A stretch of 64,000 nt of DNA from Excoecaria cochinchinensis (lineage: Eukaryota > Streptophyta > Magnoliopsida > Malpighiales > Euphorbiaceae). This document shows, in pieces, positions 44,624-57,286 of the stretch (position 1 is its first letter; every line of letters begins with the position of its first letter). A program made the translations under genes and the position numbers. The notes beneath the pieces were generated by a model. The model made no database searches and was not told the DNA's origin. It saw only the letters and a list, made by a program, of their open reading frames with translations. The DNA lies in NCBI GenBank assembly GCA_947683425.1, contig CANTUQ010000035.1, forward strand, positions 4,325,001 through 4,389,000. The letters are read 5' to 3'.

Positions 44624-45433
44624 TGATGCGGAACCCCAAGGCTAAAGAACCCGAAACCCCTTAAACATACAATATGACATGAACATGAACAAGAAGAAAC
44701 TCCCAATCTAAAGAACCCCCAAACAACATGTGAATGGAAACGCTTATAATAGATTGATTTAAAAACATAAGAACAGAATTCGCCACAAAGTAAATACCTT
44801 GATAAGAATTTAAGTTCTTGATGCAAAAGAAGAAGACAAGCTTTCCTCTCCAATGAAGAAAATTCGGCCAAGCCAAATGATGATATTCAAAAGTGTTTTT
44901 GATGTGTCTTTTGCAACTTATAATGAGGTATTTATAGCCCCCAAAAGGTAGGTAACTAAATAAGTCAAAAGTCCACCTAACACATGGCCACCTAACACAT
45001 GGGCCTCCCACCAAACCCTAAATAAGTCAAAAGGCCACCTAACACATGGGCCTCCCACCAAATAACTAAAGCCCAAACTTATTAACTCTAAAATACAACA
45101 ACCCACAAGCCTAAAATAATTAATTTAAATGAGCCCAACCTAAAGTAAGCCCAACTCACTTAAAATAAGCTTATTAAGCTATATGAGGGTCCAACTAAAT
45201 AATTAAAGCAAAACAAATTCAACATAATAAAATAAGCCCCTTGGGCAGCCTAAAGCTACTCTTCGATATTGAAATAATTAATCAAGCACAATTGAAGCCC
45301 ATCTTTTGCATTTGGCCCCATTGGATTAGATATAGCACAATTTGGCTCAACTCTCTCTTGAATCTCCATAGCTTCCACAATTCGGCCTGCGTAGGATTGC
45401 CATGATGGGTTGACCCCCCCTGTGCACACATCA
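44624..45433 (-). repeat. Element H, 5' LTR (-)
   Basis: 810 bp, TGATGCGG...CACACATCA. The repeat GGCCACCTAACACATGGG occurs in two blocks (44970-45060). The minus strand in another frame (45256-45444) encodes a tail resembling G's LTR-borne one (GRIVEAMEIQERVEPNCA), so the family tail is out of frame with module Z here. Confidence 0.9.
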
Positions 45434-45438
45434 CAACT

Positions 45439-46330
45439 TCTCACTAAAGTATGCTATTGGGCGGTTTTCCTGCATCAAAACAGCACCTATACCAATCCCA
45501 GAAGCATCACATTCAATCTCAAAAGTCTTAGAAAAATCAGGTAATTTCAAAACAGGAGCAGTACACAATTTATCTTTCAAAGCATTAAAAGCATCTTCCT
45601 GTTCTTTACCCCATTTAAAACCAACAGACTTTTTAATGATTTCATTTAAAGGTGCAGCAATGGTGGAAAAATCTTTAACAAATCTCCTATAGAAACTTGC
45701 TAAACCATGAAAGCTCCTTACCTCACTTGCATTCTTAGGTGTTGGCCATTCTTGGATAGCCTAAACCTTTTCATTATCAACTTCAACACCACGTGCACTA
45801 ACAATAAATCCTAGGAAAACAACACTATCAACACAAAAAGTGCATTTCTTCAAATTAGCATATAATTGTTGTTCTCTCAAAACAGCTAACACAAGTGCAA
45901 CATGCCTTAAATGTTCTTCTAGGTTTTTGCTGTAAATTAAGATATCATCAAAGTATACAACAACAAATTTACCTAAAAATTCACGCAAAACATGGTTCAT
46001 GAGTCTCATAAATGTGCTAGGCGCATTAGTTAAACCAAAAGGCATAACCAACCATTCATACAAACCATATTTTGTTTTAAAGGCAGTTTTCCATTCATCA
46101 CCTAACTTTATCCTGATTTGATGATAACCACTTTTTAAGTCAATTTTAGTGAATATTACAGCACCATTTAACTCTTCAAGCATATCATCTAACCTAGGAA
46201 TGGGATAGCGATACTTTACAGTGATTTTGTTAACTGCTCGACAATCAACACACATGCGCATGGTTCCATCCTTTTTAGGTACCAAAAGAACAGGTACGGC
46301 ACGAGGACTTAGGCTTTCTCTCACGTGTCC
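45439..46330 (-). pseudogene. Element K pol: RT and RNase H N-part
   Basis: It lies between insertions F and H. From the right: [35 protein letters not shown], motif [35 protein letters not shown], then a TAG at 45761 in place of Gln. It continues in frame through [15 protein letters not shown] and the RNase H start ([30 protein letters not shown]) to the H TSD. RT residues look intact apart from the stop. Confidence 0.88.
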
Positions 46331-47177
46331 TGATGCGGAACCCAATAGCTAATGAGCTACAAACCCACACATACAATTCGAATAGCAAACCAAATCAGAT
46401 AAACACCCTCCCTATTGAACCCCCAATCAACCTGTGACTGAAAACGCAAATAATCGGGAACAAAGAACTGAAAAACGCCACAATCAAACGATTGATATGT
46501 TAATCAAATTCTTCATGCAATAGAAAAGAAAGCAATTCACTCTCTTAATCTAAGCAAATAAATTCGGCTATGCCAATAATAATCATTCAAAAATCTGCCG
46601 TTTACAATCTATAATAGCCTATTTATATGGTGGCTAACCCTAGCTAGCAAAATAACATAAAGAAAACCCTAATGAGGCCTTAAACTAAGCTAGGCCGAAT
46701 TGTCCATGGGCTTTACAAGATAAATTAAGCCCAAACTAAAGAATTAAACACACTTAAAATAAGCCCAAAAGAAAGACTAATTAAAAACCCAAAATAACTA
46801 AACTAAACCCAAACTAAAAGCCCAATTCGTTTAGCCCATTAAGTCATTAAATAAATGAGTCATGTGACTTTTAAATGAAGCACATGACTTGTACAAATAA
46901 AGCCCAAAGTAGTATCAACCCAAAAATGACTTAAATTGGCCCAAAAATGGCTTAAGTTGGCCCAATTTCACTAGAAGCTTCCAAAAGGCTAAGTACTTTG
47001 TGAAAACCTCCTTCAAGCTCTTTTTGACACTTCTCAAAGACATCTTCATTCAGCTCTTGAGTAACAAAGCCTTGTACATAAGTTGCCATAGCCATTTTCA
47101 GCTTCTTAGCTCTCCCTCTTGTGACTGGACCACTAGGCATCTTCAAAGGGTCTTTAATGGTTGGATGATCCGTATCA
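46331..47177 (-). repeat. 3' LTR of element F
   Basis: 847 bp, TGATGCGG...CCGTATCA. The left end of the pol frame (to 46952) lies in it. The rest has many AGCCCA motifs and no gene. Confidence 0.94.
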
Positions 47178-48646
47178 TTCCCTCCCTCCTCAAAAAGATT
47201 TGTCCTCAAATCTGCATCCACATCAAAAGGAGAAAGGTTAGAAACATTAAATGTAGCAGAAACACCATACTCACCTGGCAAGTCTATTTTATAGGCATTA
47301 TCGTTGATGCGCTCCAAAACTTGAAAAGGACCATCACCGCGTGCATCCAGCTTTCCTTTCCTTTGGTTTGGAAATCTTTCCTTCCGAAAATGCACCCAAA
47401 CCCAATCTCCTGGGGTGAACACCACGTGTTTCCTTCCCTTATTCGCCTTATCAGCATATTGCCTGTTTTTCTTTTTAATGTTTGCCCGTGCTTTCTCATG
47501 TAAGGATTTGACCAATTCTGCCTTCCTATTACCATCCAAACTCGAAAGCTCATGTAAAGGTAAAGGACAAAGATCAAGCACAGTTAGTGGGTTAAAACCA
47601 TAAACAAGCTCAAATGGTGAAAAACCAGTGGAAGAATGAATACTTCGATTATAAGCAAATTCAATAAAAGGCAAACAATCTTCCCAAGTTTTAAGATTCT
47701 TACACACAATAGCACGTAATAAAGTCCCTAAAGTCCTATTCACAACCTCTGTTTGTCCATCAGTTTGAGGATGACAAGCAGTAGAAAACAATAACTGTGT
47801 TCCTAACTTACCCCATAAAACACGCCAAAAATGTGAAAGGAACTTTGTATCCCTATCTGAAACTATGGTGTGTGGAATACCATGCAAACGGACAACTTCC
47901 TTAAAGAATAGATCAGCAACATGCACAGCATCATCACATTTATGACATACAATAAAATGAGCCATTTTACTAAACCTATCTACCACAACAAAGATAATAT
48001 CCCTACCACTTTTTGTCCTGGGCAAACCAAGCACAAAATCCATGGAAATGTCAGTCCAAGGAGAACTAGGTACGGGTAAAGGCATATACAATCCATGAGG
48101 CATAGATTTAGACTTAGCTTGTTTACATGCAACACATGCATTACACACCTTTTCCACATCTTTTCGCATGCGTGGCCAAAAGAAATGCTCATTCAACATG
48201 TCATAGGTCTTATGTACCCCAAAATGTCCCATCAATCCCCCACAATGAGACTCTAATACAAGCAAGTCACGCATAGAACACTTAGGTAAACAAAGCTTGT
48301 TGCCCTTAAATAAAAATCCATCATGTCTATAGAATTTATCAAAGGCTTTATGTTCACATGCATGATATACATTACCAAAATCAGAATCATCAACATACAA
48401 TTCCTTAACATGCTCAAATCCTAACAACTTAGAACTAAGTGTAGAAATCAAGGCATATCTTCTGGATAATGCATCAGCAACAATATTGTCCTTTCCATGC
48501 TTGTATTGAATAACATAGGGAAATGTTTCAATAAATTCAACCCATTTAGCATGCCTTTTATTCAGCTTACCTTGTCCCTTCAAGTGTTTGAGGGACTCGT
48601 GATCCGTGTGAATAACAAACTCCTGTGTAGGAGGTAATGTTGCCAC
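46952..48646 (-). CDS. Element F pol, 3' part: RNase H end, integrase, LTR-encoded tail
   Basis: The 564-codon frame is downstream of the frameshift. It holds the RNase H end ([26 protein letters not shown]), the integrase HHCC domain ([24 protein letters not shown]) and an intact DDE core: Asp in [12 protein letters not shown], Asp in [11 protein letters not shown], Glu in [14 protein letters not shown]. The C-terminal GPF module follows ([25 protein letters not shown]). The frame then passes [13 protein letters not shown] over the polypurine tract and about 75 residues into the LTR with [15 protein letters not shown]. No chromodomain is recognisable. A tail running into the LTR is reported for CRM chromoviruses. 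It is a fragment of one polyprotein rather than a separate gene. Confidence 0.88.
   Translation of the reverse strand: MATLPPTQEFVIHTDHESLKHLKGQGKLNKRHAKWVEFIETFPYVIQYKHGKDNIVADALSRRYALISTLSSKLLGFEHVKELYVDDSDFGNVYHACEHKAFDKFYRHDGFLFKGNKLCLPKCSMRDLLVLESHCGGLMGHFGVHKTYDMLNEHFFWPRMRKDVEKVCNACVACKQAKSKSMPHGLYMPLPVPSSPWTDISMDFVLGLPRTKSGRDIIFVVVDRFSKMAHFIVCHKCDDAVHVADLFFKEVVRLHGIPHTIVSDRDTKFLSHFWRVLWGKLGTQLLFSTACHPQTDGQTEVVNRTLGTLLRAIVCKNLKTWEDCLPFIEFAYNRSIHSSTGFSPFELVYGFNPLTVLDLCPLPLHELSSLDGNRKAELVKSLHEKARANIKKKNRQYADKANKGRKHVVFTPGDWVWVHFRKERFPNQRKGKLDARGDGPFQVLERINDNAYKIDLPGEYGVSATFNVSNLSPFDVDADLRTNLFEEGGNDTDHPTIKDPLKMPSGPVTRGRAKKLKMAMATYVQGFVTQELNEDVFEKCQKELEGGFHKVLSLLEASSEIGPT
47178..47191 (-). 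other. Polypurine tract of element F
   Basis: Minus-strand GAGGAGGGAGGGAA next to the LTR. Hairpin AGATTTG/CAAATCT, AGGA loop, at 47196-47213. Confidence 0.88.
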
Positions 48647-51600
48647 ACATCCAAGGCTCTCACCAAGGCATAAAGCTCCTTGTCATAGGTTGAATAATTG
48701 AGCTGGGATCCATGAAACTTCTCACTAAAATATGCTACTGGCTTCTTTTCTTGCATTAGAACAGCCCCAATACCTACACCAGAAGCATCACACTCAATTT
48801 CAAAAGTTTTATCAAAATTAGGCAAAGATAAAATAGGAGCAGAACACAACTTCCCTTTTAAATTCTCAAAAGCCTTTTGCTGTGCTTCTCCCCATTTAAA
48901 CCCAACGTCCTTCTTTATGATTTCTGTAAGTGGTGCAGCAACAGAAGAGAAATCCTGCATAAAACGCCTATAAAAACTTGCTAAGCCATGAAAGCTCCTC
49001 ACATCCGAAATGGACTTAGGCGTGGGCCAATCTCTAATTGCCTGAACTTTCTCTTCATCTACTTCAATACCCTGTGCACTCACCACAAAACCAAGAAAAA
49101 CAAGTCTATCTATACAAAATGTGCACTTCTTAAGTTTAGCATACAACTTTTCATACCTCAAAGTTTGCAAAACTAACTTAACATGCTCAATATGTTCCTC
49201 AAAAGACTTGCTGTAAATGAGTATATCATCAAAATAAACAACAACAAACTTTCCTAAATATGCACGCAATACATGGTTCATAAGTCTCATAAATGTGCTA
49301 GGGGCGTTAGATAGCCCAAAAGGCATGACTAACCACTCATACAAACCATATTTAGTTTTGAAAGCTGTTTTCCATTCATCACCAGGTTTCATTCTTATTT
49401 GATGATATCCACTCATTAAATCAATCTTAGTAAAATACACAGCACCACACAATTCATCTAACATATCATCAAGCCTAGGGATAGGATGTCTATACTTTAC
49501 AGTGATTTTTTTGACTGCACGACAATCAACACACATCCTCCAAGTTCCATCCTTCTTAGGCACCAATAAAACGGGTACTGCGCAAGGACTCATACTCTCC
49601 CTAACCAAACCCTTCTCCATGAGTTCTTCCACTTGCCTTTGCATTTCCTTAGTTTCCTTAGGATTGCTTCTATAGGCTGGTCGGTTAGGAATGGTTGATC
49701 CAGGTATGAAATCAATCTGATGTTCTATCCCTCTCAAAGGTGGTAATCCATCTGGTAGCTCATCAGGAAAGACATCTGAATATTCCTGCAACAAAGACAC
49801 AAAACTAGAAGGCAAAGATTCATGGTCAATGTCAGTGTCAGAAAACAAAATATCTTTGTAGGTTACAAGGATCAATGGCTGCCCTATTACTAAAGCACTC
49901 TTAACCTCCCTTGCCCTTACATAAAAATTCTGTTTTTGCCTCCCACCTTTCTTGTTTTCACTCACCAATGGGCCATTTATTTGTTTTGTTTCTTTTCTGG
50001 CCTCTTTTTCCCCTTTTCTTTCTTTTTCTCTCTTAATTTCACTCCCCTCTTCTCTCTTGGCCAAAGCCTCTCTCTCCCTCTCAACTAATTTCTTTTGATC
50101 TTCAAACACTTCTTGAGGTGATAATGGAGCTAATGTAACCTTTGTACCTTCATAAGAAAAAGAATAACGATTAGTGTACCCATTATGCAAAACATGTCTA
50201 TCAAATTGCCAAGGCCTTCCCAAAAGTAAATGGCCTGCCTGCATAGGTACCACATCACAAACCACCTCATCCTTATACCTCCCAATAGAAAATGGCACTC
50301 TTACTCGCCTTGTTACCTTGACCTCTCCACTGTCATTCAGCCATTGTAATTTATAAGGTCTAGGATGCTTTTCACATACCAAATTCAGCTTATCAACCAT
50401 ACTCATACTAGCTACATTGGTGCAACTACCTCCATCAACAATAAGTGTGCACACCCTTCCACTAATTAAACACTTAGTGTGAAATATGTTTTCTCTTTGT
50501 TTTAGGCTCTCTTCATTAACATTCAAATTCAAAGCTCGCCTAGCCACTAAAGACTTTCCACTTTCAGCAACCAATAACTCTCCATCACTATCACAATCAC
50601 TACAATCTTCCAAAGGTGGCATCTCATCTTCACTATGGTCTGATTCAGAAACAATTTCCCCATCATCCCTAGATATTATCACCCTTTTATTAGGACAATC
50701 ATGTGCCATATGCCCCTTCCCCAAGCATTTAAAGCATTTAATCTCTCTACTAGGAGTTGGAGTATTAAGGTTACCTTTTACAACCTTAGATAGTGATTGG
50801 ACAGCCCTTGCATCTTTGGAACCCGAATCTGCCCCATAAGGTTTAGATCCCCTAAAATCTCTTCTATCCTCCCCTTTGGTCCATCTAGATCCCAAACTAT
50901 CCCTTGAGTTGTTGCTGGTTTGGTTGAAACTCCTACTCTTCTTTTGTTTCTCAATTTTCATTGCCATATTCAACATTTCCTCCATGGAGTCATATCTATG
51001 AAGCTCAATGACATCAGCAATCTCCTTATTCAATCCACCTAAAAACCGAGCCATGGTTACTTCTTCATCTTCCTCAATGTTAGCTCTAACCATGCACATT
51101 TCCATTTCTTTATGGTAGTCCTCTACTGATCTACCCCCTTGCACTAGCCTATGCAACCTTTGATGTAGCTCCCTAAAGTAGTGTGAAGGAACAAATCTTT
51201 TCCTCATGGCCTCCTTCATATCCTCCCAATTACCAATAGGACGTCTACCCACTTTCCTTCTGCTCAAGTTCAATTGATCCCACCAAAATAATGCGTAATC
51301 TGTGAACTCCACAGCTGCTATCTTCACTTTCTTCTCCTCAGAATACCTATTACAATCAAAGATCATTTCAACCTTCCTTTCCCATTCTAGGTACTCTTCA
51401 GCACTATTTCTACCCTTAAATGGAGGAATCTTAAGCTTAATGTTACCTAAATTCCCATCCAATCTACCACTAGTCTCTTCTTCATCTAAATCTTCTAAGT
51501 CAGCCCTGACATTCTCATCAGTCTATCTTCCTCTCCTTGCTGTTCTCCTAGAATTATTAGATGCACTCACTTCAAATTTCTCCTCCATCCCGTCCATTCT

Positions 51601-51708
51601 AGCGTTTAGCTTCTTGAACTCATTAATGAAGGCCTTGTACATCACTTTCATATCGGGCATGGCTTCCTCCTCCTCATACATTGTTTCCTTTTCTTCTCTT
51701 CTTGACAT
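48580..51708 (-). pseudogene. Element F gag-protease-RT-RNase H, one stop, ends in a frameshift
   Basis: The true start is the ATG at 51708 (MSRREEKETMYEEEE), just after GTTTTGCAG. A stop at 51523 (RRGR then TAG, likely Gln before) interrupts the gag N-terminus. The frame then runs 960 codons: Gag capsid domain ([20 protein letters not shown]), CCHC knuckle [14 protein letters not shown] intact, acidic linker, retropepsin-like [13 protein letters not shown], Lys/Glu-rich linker, RT with [10 protein letters not shown] and YFDDILIY, RNase H to DVWQHYLL. There a one-base loss (about 48620) shifts into HRSLLFTR and stop. CRAVKKIT has Lys for the usual Asn. Confidence 0.9.
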
Positions 51709-53450
51709 GATTTGAATTCTGCAAAACAGATGTTAGACAATAACCTCACACACTTCCTCACGTGTTTACACTCAAAGGATGTCACTCCTCTCATGTTTCA
51801 CTCAAATAAGGCTTTTACCCTCTTAATGTACTCACACGCTCTTGCCTTTTACCACTCTAATTGCAACTCTTAAATTGCACTTCAGAATTCAATACACAAA
51901 CCAAGAATTTGAGTACGTTTTAGAAAGCAAGGAAATAAGCGACTAACAATAACAGAAAGCTCAATACTAGAAAAGAAGACACTAAACAAAATGGAGGTGG
52001 TACACGGACAAGACTGGTATACCACTTGATTATATCAAAATTAGAGTATTAGAACAAACAAAGATACTCTAACAGTGTAATGGAACAAAAGCAAGCTCAA
52101 ACAAAGAACTACGCAACAAGAATTAAAAAAAATGACAATTCTGGACAAAATGTATGAATCTGACTCACTACAAAGTAAATCAAATGTAGAACCTAGTTAT
52201 TCTACCCAACAAAGCAAGAAAATAACAAAGAATCCTAATTATACTAAATAAGATAGAATGCACTCAAGACAATTCAATATAAAGCTAAAATGATGATTAG
52301 GCCGAATGGTGTATTAAGCTCTAATTAATGTGTCAAGTTGTGTGCAAAATGATGGCAAAATGGTGTAAAAATGATGGCAAAATGGTGCAAAATGGTAAGC
52401 AAATGATGGTAAAATGGTGCAAAAATGATAGGCAAATGATGGCAAAAATGATACCAAAATGGTGCAAAAATGACAGCAAAAATGGTACCAAAATGTTACC
52501 AAAAAATGGATAGCAAATGATAGGAAAATGTTACCAAAATGATAAGCAAATGGTAGCACAATTGAATCCTTATCCGAAGTGGATAATAATAATCAAAGGT
52601 GGTTTAGGATTAAGTTTTCCTATTCCCAAAACAGATAGGATTAATTTTCCTATTTCCAAAACAGATAGGATTAGTTTTTCCTATTACTTAAAGGATTTCC
52701 CACCTCTATTTAGAAAAGGATTAGTTTGCTGCCCCTAATTCCTTAAGCACTTAGGATTATGTTTTCCCACCCCTTAAAGGATTTGGATCTTCCCTTATTG
52801 CTATATAAACTCCCTTGGCCGAATTGCTCCTCTACACTTTTCTCCACACGCAAGATTCTTCTTTATTTCTCTTCTTTCACGTTTTTTTTTCTTTTTTTTT
52901 TCTTTTTTTTATATGAAATAGAGAATAACTAGACTACAAACCATCAAACTTCTCAAGCCCACAAGATCAGAACTCAAATTCGGTTTTCTAACCCTTTTTT
53001 TTTCAAGATGCAAAAACTTCAAAGTGAAGAACGGAGACTTAAACGTCATTTTTAAGGGCCGAAAAAGTCAGTTACATAGGGCTATGCCCAGGTAACGATT
53101 GTAGAGCACGAAATTCCCTTTCCGGAATGATATTATAATAACAAATCGGACTCCTATGTCAAAAGTTATGGCCTCTCGAAATTTCTATTTTTTTTTTCAA
53201 AACAACAACTAATCTCTAATTTTCTCCTACAAGGATTCGGATTCAAGCTAAGGATGTTCAAGATTTCTGTTCAAGGCTATTTCACAAATTCAAGGTAAAG
53301 GTAAGAAAAGAAAAGGCTAATTTAAGCACACAAAGAAACACAATTAACTAAGAAACTTAATGCAACCTAATTCGGCATAAACATAAAGAAATCAAAGAAA
53401 AGAAAACGCAAACCCTAACACTAAGATAAATAGGAATTTACCTTAACTTT
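51709..53450 (-). other. Leader of element F, probable intron
   Basis: 1.74 kb, no gene. The minus strand starts AAG|GTAAAT (intron start 53441) and ends CTAACATCTGTTTTGCAG (AG at 51719-51720), the same arrangement as in A. It contains the T-rich repeat block (52330-52560) and an A-rich tract (about 52880-52910). Confidence 0.6.
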
Positions 53451-53463
53451 GGCTCTGATACCA
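53451..53463 (-). other. Primer-binding site of element F
   Basis: Minus-strand TGGTATCAGAGCC, two bases from the 5' LTR. Confidence 0.9.
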
Positions 53464-53465
53464 AA

Positions 53466-54309
53466 TGATGCGGAACCCAATAGCTAATGAGCTACAAACC
53501 CACACATACAATTCGTAGCAAACCAAATCAGATAAACACCCTCCCTATTGAACCCCAATCAACCTGTGACTGAAAACGCAAATAATCGGGAACAAAGAAC
53601 TGAAAAACGCCACAATCAAACGATTGATAAGTTAATCAAATTCTTCATGCAATAGAAAAGAAAGCAATTCACTCTCTTAATATAAGCAAATAAATTCGGC
53701 TATGCCAATAATAATCATTCAAAAATCTGCCGTTTACAATCTATAATAGCCTATTTATATGGTGGCTAACCCTAGCTAGCAAAATAACATAAAGAAAACC
53801 CTAATGAGGCCTTAAACTAAGCTAGGCCGAATTGTCCATGGGCTTTACAAGATAAATTAAGCCCAAACTAAAGAATTAAACACACTTAAAATAAGCCCAA
53901 AAGAAAGACTAATTAAAAACCCAAAATAACTAAACTAAACCCAAACTAAAAGCCCAATTCGTTTAGCCCATTAAGTCATTAAATAAATGAGTCATGTGAC
54001 TTTTAAATGAAGCACATGACTTGTACAAATAAAGCCCAAAGTAGTATCAACCCAAAAATGACTTAAATTGGCCCAAAAATGGCTTAAGTTGGCCCAATTT
54101 CACTAGAAGCTTCCAAAAGGCTAAGTACTTTGTGAAAACCTCCTTCAAGCTCTTTTTGACACTTCTCAAAGACATCTTCATTCAGCTCTTGAGTAACAAA
54201 GCCTTGTACATAAGTTGTCATAGCCATTTTCAGCTTCTTAGCTCTCCCTCTTATGACTGGACCACTAGGCATCTTCAAAGGGTCTTTAATGGTTGGATGA
54301 TCCGTATCA
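53466..54309 (-). repeat. 5' LTR of element F
   Basis: 844 bp, with TATA box CCATATAAATA on the minus strand at 53752-53762. The right end encodes the same tail as the 3' LTR, so a chance frame joins it to K's pol across the TSD (54084-54878). Confidence 0.94.
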
Positions 54310-54314
54310 TGTCC

Positions 54315-55537
54315 CTTTGCTAAAAGTTCCTCCACTTGTCTTTGCAACTCTTTTGTTTCTTCCGGATTGCTTCGATAAGCTGGACGGTTTGGAATTTGTG
54401 CACCAGGAACAAAATCAATTTGATGTTCAATCCCTCTAATTGGTGGCAACCCAGGTGGTATCTCCTCAGGGAAGACATCTTTATAATCCTGCAATAAGTT
54501 AGAAAAAGAACTAGGCAAATTTGGGTTAAGGTTAGTTTCAGAAAAATAATTGTCCTTAAATCTCAAAAGTACTAAAGTTCTCATGCCTAAGTAAGCACTC
54601 TTCAACTCTCTCTCTTTTGCATAAAAGGAATATTTGCTGAATTTTTCACTCAACTCACTCTGCTCTCCTTTTACCTCAACACACATTAACTTCTTCTCTC
54701 CTGCACTTCTCTCATTCTTTCTCTCACTAGTGCAGTCACTCACCATTGGGCCTTTACTTTTATTCTTTTCACTACTGGCCTCTTTTCTCTCATTTTTCTT
54801 TTCTTTCTCACTTCCCTTTACCTCTTTTGCAGATTGATGTATCTTCACTTGATCTGCATATACATCTTTAGGTGCCAAAGGTGCAAGTGTGTGTTTACAT
54901 CCTTTAAATTCAAAGTGTACCTATTTCTAAATCCATCATGTAATACGCGCCTATCAAATTGCCAAGGCCTTCCTAGCAAAATATGACCAGCATGCATAGG
55001 TACAACATCACAAGTGACTTCATCTTCATATTTACCAATGGAAAATAATATAGTTACACGTTTGGTCACCTTAACTTCCCTACTATCATCAAACCACTGA
55101 AGTCTGTATGGGTTAGGGTGTTTCTTAGTTTTAAGTCCTAATTTATCAACTAAGACTGTACTAGCAACATTAACGCAACTACCCCCATCAATTATCATGC
55201 TACAGACTTTCCCACCTATTAGGCATCTAGTATGAAATATGTTTTCCCTCTGTTCTAGTCCTTCTTCTTTTACATTTACATTCAATGCACGCAACACCAC
55301 TAAGGACTCTCCCTGAACAGGATACTCTACATTTTCATCTACATCAGAACAATCCTCCAAAGGTGGCATATCATCACAGTCATTATCAGATTCAGAATCA
55401 GAAACAATTTCATCCCCCCTAATTATCATGGTCTTTTTATTCCCACATTCATTAGCGTAATGACCACGACCCTTACATTTGAAACACTAAATGTCCCTAT
55501 GTCTATTAGGTTTAGGGGTTGTTTCAGAAGTACCTTT
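54315..55537 (-). pseudogene. Element K gag C-terminus, protease and RT start, frameshifted
   Basis: The CCHC knuckle (CFKCKGRGHYANEC, near 55440-55489) is preceded by a TAG at 55487-55489. Then come acidic [15 protein letters not shown] and a retropepsin-like MIIDGGSCVNVAS with [11 protein letters not shown]. After RNRYTL the frame shifts by one near 54895 (LKDVNTHLHL against the expected LAPKDVYADQ). It continues through a Ser/Lys/Glu-rich linker, ELPSSF-type RT entry ([17 protein letters not shown]) and RQVEELLAKG to the F TSD. RT continues at 46330. Confidence 0.85.
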
Positions 55538-56443
55538 TTATGCAGTAATCGTTTTCTCTTTGGAATTTGACTGGTACTTGGAAGTGGATTCTTTCTTTGT
55601 GTCACCCTTGTTCCACTTTGAATTCCATTTATTGTTATTGGAATTTGCATTGGATTTGGTTGTCCCACGTCTACTTCTTTGTCTCTCCACTTTAATTGCA
55701 ATGTTCACCAAATCATCCATATCCACATAATGCTGCAATTCAACAATATCAGCAAGTTCTCTATTCATACCTCCCAAAAAGCGAGACATCGTTTGATATT
55801 CATCCTCCACAATGCTTGCTTTAATCATGAGCATCTCCATCTCCTTGTAGTAATCCTCCACTGAACTAGATCCTTGTGTAAGTCTTTGTAACTGATTGTG
55901 GAGTTCCTTATGATAGTAACTAGGCACATACTTCTTTCTCATGATTCTTTTCATTTCCTCCCAAGAAGTGATAGGGAGTTCCCCATTTCTCCTCCTACTT
56001 TTCAATAACTCATCCCACCAAATTAGTGCATAATCAGAAAATTCAATGGCTGCGAGTTTTACCTTTTTCTCATCTGAATAGTGGTGGCATGAAAAGATCA
56101 TCTCTACCTTTCTTTCCCATTCGAGATAGGCATCCACATCATTTTTGCCTTTGAATGGGGGAATCTTCATCTTGATAGCACTCAAATTATTGTCTTTACT
56201 TTCCATTCGATTGTCATACCTCCTTGCTCTCATTGGGAAGGAATGAGCCTCCTCTTCTCCATCATCATTGTATAATTGGTCTACTTCTTCCTCCCTTGTA
56301 TATTTGCCCTTGGAAGCTTTAAGGTCACTCTCCATGCTATCCATCCTGAGATTTAGCTTTTGCAAACTACCCATAAAAGCTTTAATCATAAGTTTAGTAT
56401 CATGGGGAATCTCAGTCTCATCTTTACTATTGTTTCCAGACAT
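55538..56443 (-). pseudogene. Element K gag, capsid part
   Basis: The ATG at 56443 (MSGNNSKDETEI) is chosen over the longer frame to 56563 because its position matches the other gags, just after a pyrimidine-rich ...TTACTTAAG. The Gag capsid domain has [33 protein letters not shown] and YYKEMEMLMIKA. It ends at a TAA (55538) where G has Gln (FQKGT), just before the zinc knuckle. Confidence 0.87.
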
Positions 56444-57272
56444 CTTTAAACTTAAGTAAACAAGTAAAGAAAAGAATTCACTCAACCTCACGTGTTTGTC
56501 TCTCAACTCACAAATTGATTTCTCACAATTGTACTTCAGAAACAAACACAAACAAATATGCACAATTAAGTAGTTTGATTTGGAAACAATGAGTACTTAA
56601 CAAGAACAGCAAAAAGTACCAATTCTAGAGGCAAATTGACCAAATTGAACAAACTTAGAAATTAGCACATAAGAGATAAATTTCGTGCGCTTTAGTGTAT
56701 AAAGATGTTCAACAATGTGCAATATGTTAAACTATTGTAGTTGGAACCAAAAACAGTTTAGACACACAAATTGATAACTTAGAATGAAAAGAATAGACAA
56801 GACGAATGCACTTAAATGCGATGTTTAACTAAACCTAATGATTAGTTTAAACAGATTTTATATAGACTCAACAAAAATAAAATCAAAGAAAGCATGCAAT
56901 AATATAACCCAAAATCTTAAAAGCAATGAGTACTTAACCTGCCCTTTGAAGAAATCAAACAAATTATGGAAGTTCTAGCTTAATTGATCAAATTTGAACT
57001 TAATAAGATAATAGGAGCTGAATTGAACACAAGGTAATTTTCAGATTTTTTTTTGATATGTATATAAGCTTTCTTTTCTTCTTCTTCTTCTTTTTTTTTT
57101 TTCAAAACGTAAATCGCACAACTAATGATCAAATACTTGAGATAGGTAATTTAACACAATTGAGCAACAACCAAATAAGGAACTAGATGCAAAGTCCTAT
57201 TTGGCCAGAACAAAGAAAGAATTTCAAGAAGACAAAATTAAAGGATAGTTAAGAATTTATCACTTAGCCTAA
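56444..57272 (-). other. Leader of element K
   Basis: About 830 bp with no gene. A pyrimidine-rich stretch before the gag ATG could serve as a weak splice acceptor. A TTCTTCTTC/T run occurs near 57070-57105. Confidence 0.5.
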
Positions 57273-57285
57273 GCTCTGATACCCA
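57273..57285 (-). other. Primer-binding site of element K (one extra G)
   Basis: The minus strand reads TGGGTATCAGAGC, with an extra G compared with the other elements, one base from the LTR. Confidence 0.75.
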
Positions 57286-57286
57286 T

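Larger units (their letters stand above)
42081..45433 (-). mobile_element. Element H: short module-Z element with an extra inverted LTR
   Basis: The order is LTR (+) 42081-42906, TTTG, truncated LTR (-) 42911-43286, interior (-) 43287-44623, LTR (-) 44624-45433. A single TSD CAACT (42076-42080 and 45434-45438) brackets the whole set in K's RNase H, so it integrated as one unit. The interior carries module Z and leader only, with no gag capsid domain and no pol. Confidence 0.88.
46331..54309 (-). mobile_element. Element F: near-complete autonomous Gypsy element
   Basis: 7979 bp. LTRs 46331-47177 and 53466-54309. TSD TGTCC at 46326-46330 and 54310-54314, in K's RT. It has primer-binding site, long leader, gag, protease, RT, RNase H, integrase and polypurine tract. 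Only about five substitutions and two small indels separate the LTRs by eye, so it is recent. One nonsense codon in gag and one frameshift in RNase H prevent a full polyprotein. Same family as A, D and E. Confidence 0.95.

Noticed and set aside
47000..47503. Plus-strand 167-codon frame inside F
   Set aside because: Antisense shadow of the integrase C-terminus and LTR tail; no independent evidence of coding.
54084..54878. Apparent 264-codon protein joining a protease linker to a [12 protein letters not shown] tail
   Set aside because: It is a chance in-frame fusion of K's pol with F's LTR across the TSD at 54310, not a gene.
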